Notes under the pieces: model-generated
Told to the model about the DNA's origin: nothing
What the model saw: only the letters and a program-made list of their open reading frames with translations
Database searches by the model: none
DNA from: Leptoclinus maculatus
Taxonomy: Eukaryota > Chordata > Actinopteri > Perciformes > Stichaeidae
Assembly (NCBI GenBank): GCA_032191485.1
Contig: JAVDOI010000008.1
Location: 3,239,799-3,303,798, forward strand
Length of the DNA stretch: 64,000 nucleotides
Direction of reading: 5' to 3'
Program-made: the position numbers and the translations under genes
Shown: positions 59,560 to 64,000 of the stretch, piece by piece
Layout of the letters: each line of letters begins with the position of its first letter
Position numbering within the stretch: position 1 is the stretch's first letter

Positions 59560-59900
59560 GGTCTTGTCCTGCTCAGTCCTGGTTCTGATTCTCCCGTGTT
59601 TCCATTCCCACCAGTGGGCCCAGCAATACAGCCCGGGTCTCCAGCAGCGTGGTGTTGGCTCCCAGCGGGGACCGGAGGAGCAGCAAGGAAGGCTGAGCAC
59701 TTCACCTCCCGCAGGTGCTTCCGACTGCAGGGTCAAAGGTGGCAGCGAAGCCGGATCCGGGTCTGTCCGCGGCGGGCCCGGTCTCTGTTGGAGGCCCCCG
59801 ATGGAATCTTTTCGCTGATGGTCTCTCTTAATTATGTTGGTCATACAGAGGCATCAGTATTAAACTGAGACTGTTTCATAATCAGTTAAGGACTGCAAAG
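59560..59900 (+). repeat. GC-rich dispersed repeat, copy 2
   Basis: Collinear with 1-545 as described there. The shared order is gggcccagcaata, gtctccagcagc, ccgactgcagg, gcgaagccggat, gctgatggtct, agaggcatcagtatt and gtttcataatcagtta. Copy 2 lacks the GGA expansion and the stretch at 325-440 of copy 1. Confidence 0.62.
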
Positions 59901-60289
59901 GGGCAAACTGTCAGACCCCTGCTGTAAAATGAGACTTTTTTTAAAGGGAGTCTACACTACTACTTTCCTCCACAGGGACCGCCGAAATCCACACAAAATG
60001 GAATTTACTTGTAGTAACTTTAAATGGGCTAATGTTTTGAATGCAGTACTTTTACAGTGCAGTACTCTAGTCAAGACACCCAGACACACACTGACATTAA
60101 GGTGGCAGCTCTGTCGTCAAAACAGTGCCAGTTATTTTCATCCGCTGCCATCTGGTTCATTATATTCCTCTTTATTCAAACATGGACTCCCCTCACACCG
60201 TACAGTTTGTTCGTGAAACTGACTGAAAAACGGGCTGCCGGCGTCTGCATGACCCTCTGAGGCTAAACGGAGAGCGAGCAGCGACGCGC

Positions 60290-60545
60290 CGCTAACTTGC
60301 CGTCATTTCCTCGGATTCCGTACAGATTGCCGCAGCTAATTATGATCTAATAACTGGCAGACTGTCTGTTTCAATATTATTACAGGAAACGCAGGTTAAA
60401 TGAATAGCTCATCATCTGGCCCCTGTATCAGTCATGTTGTTTTAATGATCATAATTCCGCCATTAAATCTTAATAATATGTCAAGATCATAAGGGAGACA
60501 TGTCAATTTGGGGCTTCAATGAGAATTAAGCCGAGGAGCGCTGAA
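60290..60545. promoter_or_regulatory. Candidate conserved non-coding element
   Basis: Complex AT-rich block with gccgcagctaattatgatct, tgttttaatgatcataattc and gccattaaatcttaataata. It has dense TAAT/ATTA cores, and repeats start only after it. Inferred enhancer-like. Confidence 0.35.
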
Positions 60546-60551
60546 GTTGAG

Positions 60552-60552
<1 letters not shown>

Positions 60553-60593
<41 letters not shown>

Positions 60594-60662
60594 GTTTTTT
60601 TTCCTAAGAAGCCTTGATTTTGTTAGCCTTGTCCTCACACACACACACACACACACACACAC
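60553..60662 (+). repeat. (GT)n and (CA)n arranged as an inverted pair
   Basis: (GT)n at 60553-60591 and (CA)n at 60637-60662 are mutually complementary and separated by about 45 bp, so a transcript could fold into a long stem. Confidence 0.9.
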
Positions 60663-62120
60663 TAGAACAGGCACAGAGCTGTTTCTGAGTCAATCTGATA
60701 TTCAAGAAATTAATTTCCATTCACTGATTGACGTGTTGACGTTGAACAGGACAGAAGCCGGTAAATGTTTCCTAGTTTTGGTATTTTACAAGAAAATACC
60801 TAAATATGTTCTGTCCCATTTAGCTGTGAGCTTGTTTTTCATTGACGTTGGCAAACAGCAGATAAAAAAACAGTCTCAACCTCAAGGTCGACCAGCTCGA
60901 CCAATCATTGTAAGGATTGGACGGGCTACCTAGGCTAGCTGATCGCATTCTTCCTGTGCACTCATTGTGCGTCTTCCACAAGCTGCTAGCTTAACAGCTG
61001 TTAGTACCAACAAAAGCCATGTTCGTTATTTACATTCATTAAGGTACATTTAGGGGGAGTGGCTTTAGAGGAAGGCCTGAAGGGGGGGGGGCTGTCAGTG
61101 TTGCAAACTTGGCGACTTTCTCGCTAGATTTAGCGACTTTTGTTGCTAGTGCTATTAGCTACTTGCATTGGAAAAGAGTTAGCAACGCTGGTCTGGGCTT
61201 AGTCGGTTGTCTAGCGTCTAGCGTAGCTTAATGGTTTCTCTAATGTTGCAGAAAAGTTGTGTTCTTGACCCTGAAAACAGACAAACTCTCAGCTCAAGGT
61301 CCCTTAAATAGCACTTCTGGAGCTAACAATCATATCACATGATCTTCATCAGAAGATGGAGTTCACCAAGTTGACATGGAGTTGTAGATGTTTATGTTTT
61401 GACCTTGGAAACAGACAAAATCTCACCTTAAGGTCTTTAAATATAATTTATAACAAACAAGAAATGCAAAAATGACACTTTTAAGAAAATAAATGACTGG
61501 ATGCGTTTAAAGTTTTGAGCTTTGTTGAGTGACAAAAAGGCAACATCTGAGGAACATATCCTGTCAAGTCGAGAATGAAATGGTTGTGTTTGATGCTGGA
61601 GGATCATTTCTTAGAAGACTCGTTGGATCCTCTGTTGGTGTCTCAATTACAGCACATTGAACTTTGAAAGGCCTCCAAGGATCTGGAGTACAGGCACATT
61701 TTGGATGGACTTCTAGAGTCTTTTAAAAAGGAAAAAGAAATTCACTGCTTTGAGGTGCAAACCCTGTATTCTTCTTCCCTGAAGGTTTTCTGTTTGTGAG
61801 GTAGAGAGACAGTCGCTGCACACAGCTCCCAGCTAAGAATAGCTGCAGGAGAGGGGAGAAAGTGAGGAAAGTGAGGCAACACGCAAGGCAGAGAAAAAAA
61901 CAAAACAAAGGGGAGAAGAGAGAGAGAGAGAAAAAACAAAACGAGGAAGTGGGCGACGGAGAAAAGAATAACCCAGGAAGGAGTGTGAATGAGACAATGG
62001 CTCCGTCAAAGAGTCAAACGAAGTAAACATCATCGGAGCGATCTCGGGGACTCGATCTGGATCGGGACTAAACACGACACTGGGACGATCAATCTAAATC
62101 AATCAAGTGTCTGAGGGACT

Positions 62121-62121
<1 letters not shown>

Positions 62122-62166
<45 letters not shown>

Positions 62167-62312
62167 CGGGCAGGCAGGCGTGGGTGGCAACGCCGTGGTG
62201 ACGGTGTGTACCCTGCCCCCGAGGCCCCTGCTCTGGTCACAGAGAGTGGAGATACATGTGTGTGTGAATGAGTCTATTGAAGAATAACATGCTGCAGAGT
62301 TAATAAGGGAGC

Positions 62313-62345
<33 letters not shown>
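62122..62345 (+). repeat. Two (GT)n tracts
   Basis: About 21 units at 62122-62163 and about 16 units at 62313-62345. Confidence 0.95.
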
Positions 62346-62347
<2 letters not shown>

Positions 62348-62789
62348 GTGCAGGAGGGGGCAGATATAGTCAATGAATCTATTGAAAGACAGCAGCCTGT
62401 ATTCAATTAATAGGAGTGCACACAGGGGTTGTGTCCTGCAGTTGTTTGTTGAACAACCACTGACGCTCACACAGGAAGTTCACTCATTGTTAAGAGACCT
62501 CAGTTCATTCTTAGTGTCGTGTCCCTGCATCCAGTCCAGCACCCCCAGGATCTAAGTAATCACCATTTATGTCCTATAAGACAAGCGTTCAGTGCTAATG
62601 CAGGAAGTAGCTTTGTCCTTCATGGGGCAAAGTGTAAGTAAGGATGTAGCTCTTCTGACTTTATGCATCTTTTCCTGACATTAGCCGACTGTTTTAGTTG
62701 TGTCAACCTAAGGTTGGAGACTAAATGTGCCCTCCCAAGAACAGGTTAAAGAACTCTTATGTTCCTCAGTCTGCCTCAGGAGCTGTTCT

Positions 62790-62985
62790 CACATGTCGGG
62801 TTTTTTTTTTGCGACGTGGGAACAGCTCATGTCAAATTGACGCCGTTGTTGTCAATTTTGGCACGCTCAAAAGCGAGAGCGCCACCGCTGCGGTTGCGCA
62901 ACTGTTCCCGAGAGAGATAAAAATAGTGCAACTTTTGGAACGATGCACGTCATGTGATGAGGGACAACAAATTACCCATTCTTAG
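62790..62985 (+). repeat. Unnamed dispersed repeat, copy B
   Basis: The second copy of the element at 55070-55255, in the same orientation. It carries gttgtcaattttggcacgct, then gcaacttttggaacgatgca, then cgtcatgtgatgagggacaa. Confidence 0.5.
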
Positions 62986-63300
62986 AGGACTAGAGGATGG
63001 AGCTAAGTACAACCGAACACTGATTAAGACATTGTTTTAGGTGACCAAACATGTTATAATTAGCTTTAATGAACTGAAACCCACCGGTTTATGGACTGCG
63101 GTTTTGAAGAATCAAGTTCTGCATTTTGTTACAACTCATTCTCTGTAGGTACAGCTATGAACGCTGTATGAGAACAGCCTGCAGTAATAGTACTCCTTGT
63201 GCAGCATAGCTTGTTTTGAGAATAATATATATATATATATATATAATATCAATGTATGATAATCATTGATGCATTAATGCATACGTCACTTTAATGTTGC

Positions 63301-63342
<42 letters not shown>
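63301..63342 (+). repeat. (ATCT)n tetranucleotide microsatellite
   Basis: About ten ATCT units followed by degenerate atcc units. A TA tract lies at 63225-63245. Confidence 0.95.
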
Positions 63343-63429
63343 TCATCCATCCATCCTAACACACCATCAGCTACCAAACAACCCCGCTGTTGAAGTGGAC
63401 ACCTAAAATAGAGCGCTGGCTAAAATAAC

Positions 63430-63700
63430 AATGTCTCCTCTCATGCTCTAATGCCAGTTGATCAATAGTAATTACCTACCTGTGGACCTGGCTGGCGGAG
63501 CTCCTCGGGCCCCTCGGGGGTTTCGCCATAGACAGCTCACAATCCAGTCCCAGGTAACTCCATAGGACAGACCTTTTAATTGCTTTGTTCACTGTGAGTA
63601 ATTGAGGGTTGGAGCGCGCTTGCCACGAGAAGTGTGACTTCACTTGGCCTCCGTTTAATTATTCCCGTAACACGAGCCTTCTGCCTTAATTTACACTTTG
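63430..63700. promoter_or_regulatory. Candidate conserved non-coding element
   Basis: Complex block with ccagttgatcaatagtaatt, then ttttaattgctttgttcact (a SOX-type CTTTGTT) and gcctccgtttaattattccc. Non-repetitive; regulatory role inferred. Confidence 0.33.
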
Positions 63701-64000
63701 CGCGCGGCATCTCGAGGTGCGAATACAACTGGAGATATAGGTCGGTGACTGTACGCGGCACGCTGAGCCAGATGCACCACAAAACGCGGCCATATGGATA
63801 GACGGAGAAGTGTTGTCTGTGTGTTTTTCTCCGAAAACATATTGCCAGACGGTCGACGCATCTTTTCAGCACAGCAACTGTCCCACTGCTCTAATTTGAT
63901 CTCATCCCTCGCTAGGCCTCGAACCAGACACGTGGAACTGTATCAATATAGTTTCATTAGCATACTGATTAATCAACTGGTTAATTAGAGAAATTTCCTA

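Noticed and set aside
59254..59868. 204-codon plus-strand frame
   Set aside because: It runs through the (CA)n flank and the dispersed repeat copy 2, and there is no protein similarity.

Overview
The window reads as nuclear DNA from a ray-finned fish, most likely a percomorph teleost. It has spliced genes with GT/AG introns, a very high density of (CA)n, (GA)n and poly-G/poly-C tracts, and many dispersed repeats of types I know from teleost genomes. The gene order vwde - small spliced gene - arl4a resembles the VWDE-SCIN-ARL4A-ETV1 neighbourhood of human 7p21.3. No scinderin exon was recognised between them.

Left third (1-20.4 kb), gene-bearing. The 5' end of vwde is on the minus strand: a signal-peptide exon at 3870-3945 and exon 2 at 1119-1309, with the rest beyond the left edge. 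At 9847-11776, also minus, five phase-compatible exons encode a protein like the N-terminus and domain I (S1-S5) of a T-type voltage-gated calcium channel. Its S4 sensor is degenerate and no pore exon is visible. Just downstream of it lies a fragment of a LINE reverse transcriptase. On the plus strand a four-exon gene (14553-16063, 249 codons) encodes a protein I cannot name with confidence. Next comes arl4a, with a CCAAT-box promoter, a non-coding first exon, an intronless 200-codon CDS (19051-19653) and a poly(A) signal at 20371.

Right two thirds (20.4-64 kb), no convincing protein-coding exon. This looks like a gene desert of the kind that flanks ARL4A and ETV1 in other vertebrates. It holds two notable minisatellites: 14 copies of a 22-bp unit at 30856-31163, and about 68 copies of a 13-bp unit with higher-order structure at 45348-46230. 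It also holds a (GA)n tract of about 170 bp, many dispersed repeats, and several complex non-repetitive blocks that look like conserved regulatory elements. Among these are a perfect inverted repeat carrying two SOX-type motifs at 52928-52948 and a pair of perfect octamer motifs at 44328-44378. A several-hundred-bp GC-rich dispersed repeat occurs in direct orientation at both ends of the window.

Nothing here is an operon or a bacterial-type system. The genes are independently transcribed eukaryotic units. The points most worth following up are the sensor-degenerate channel-like gene, the compound minisatellite and the candidate enhancers downstream of arl4a.
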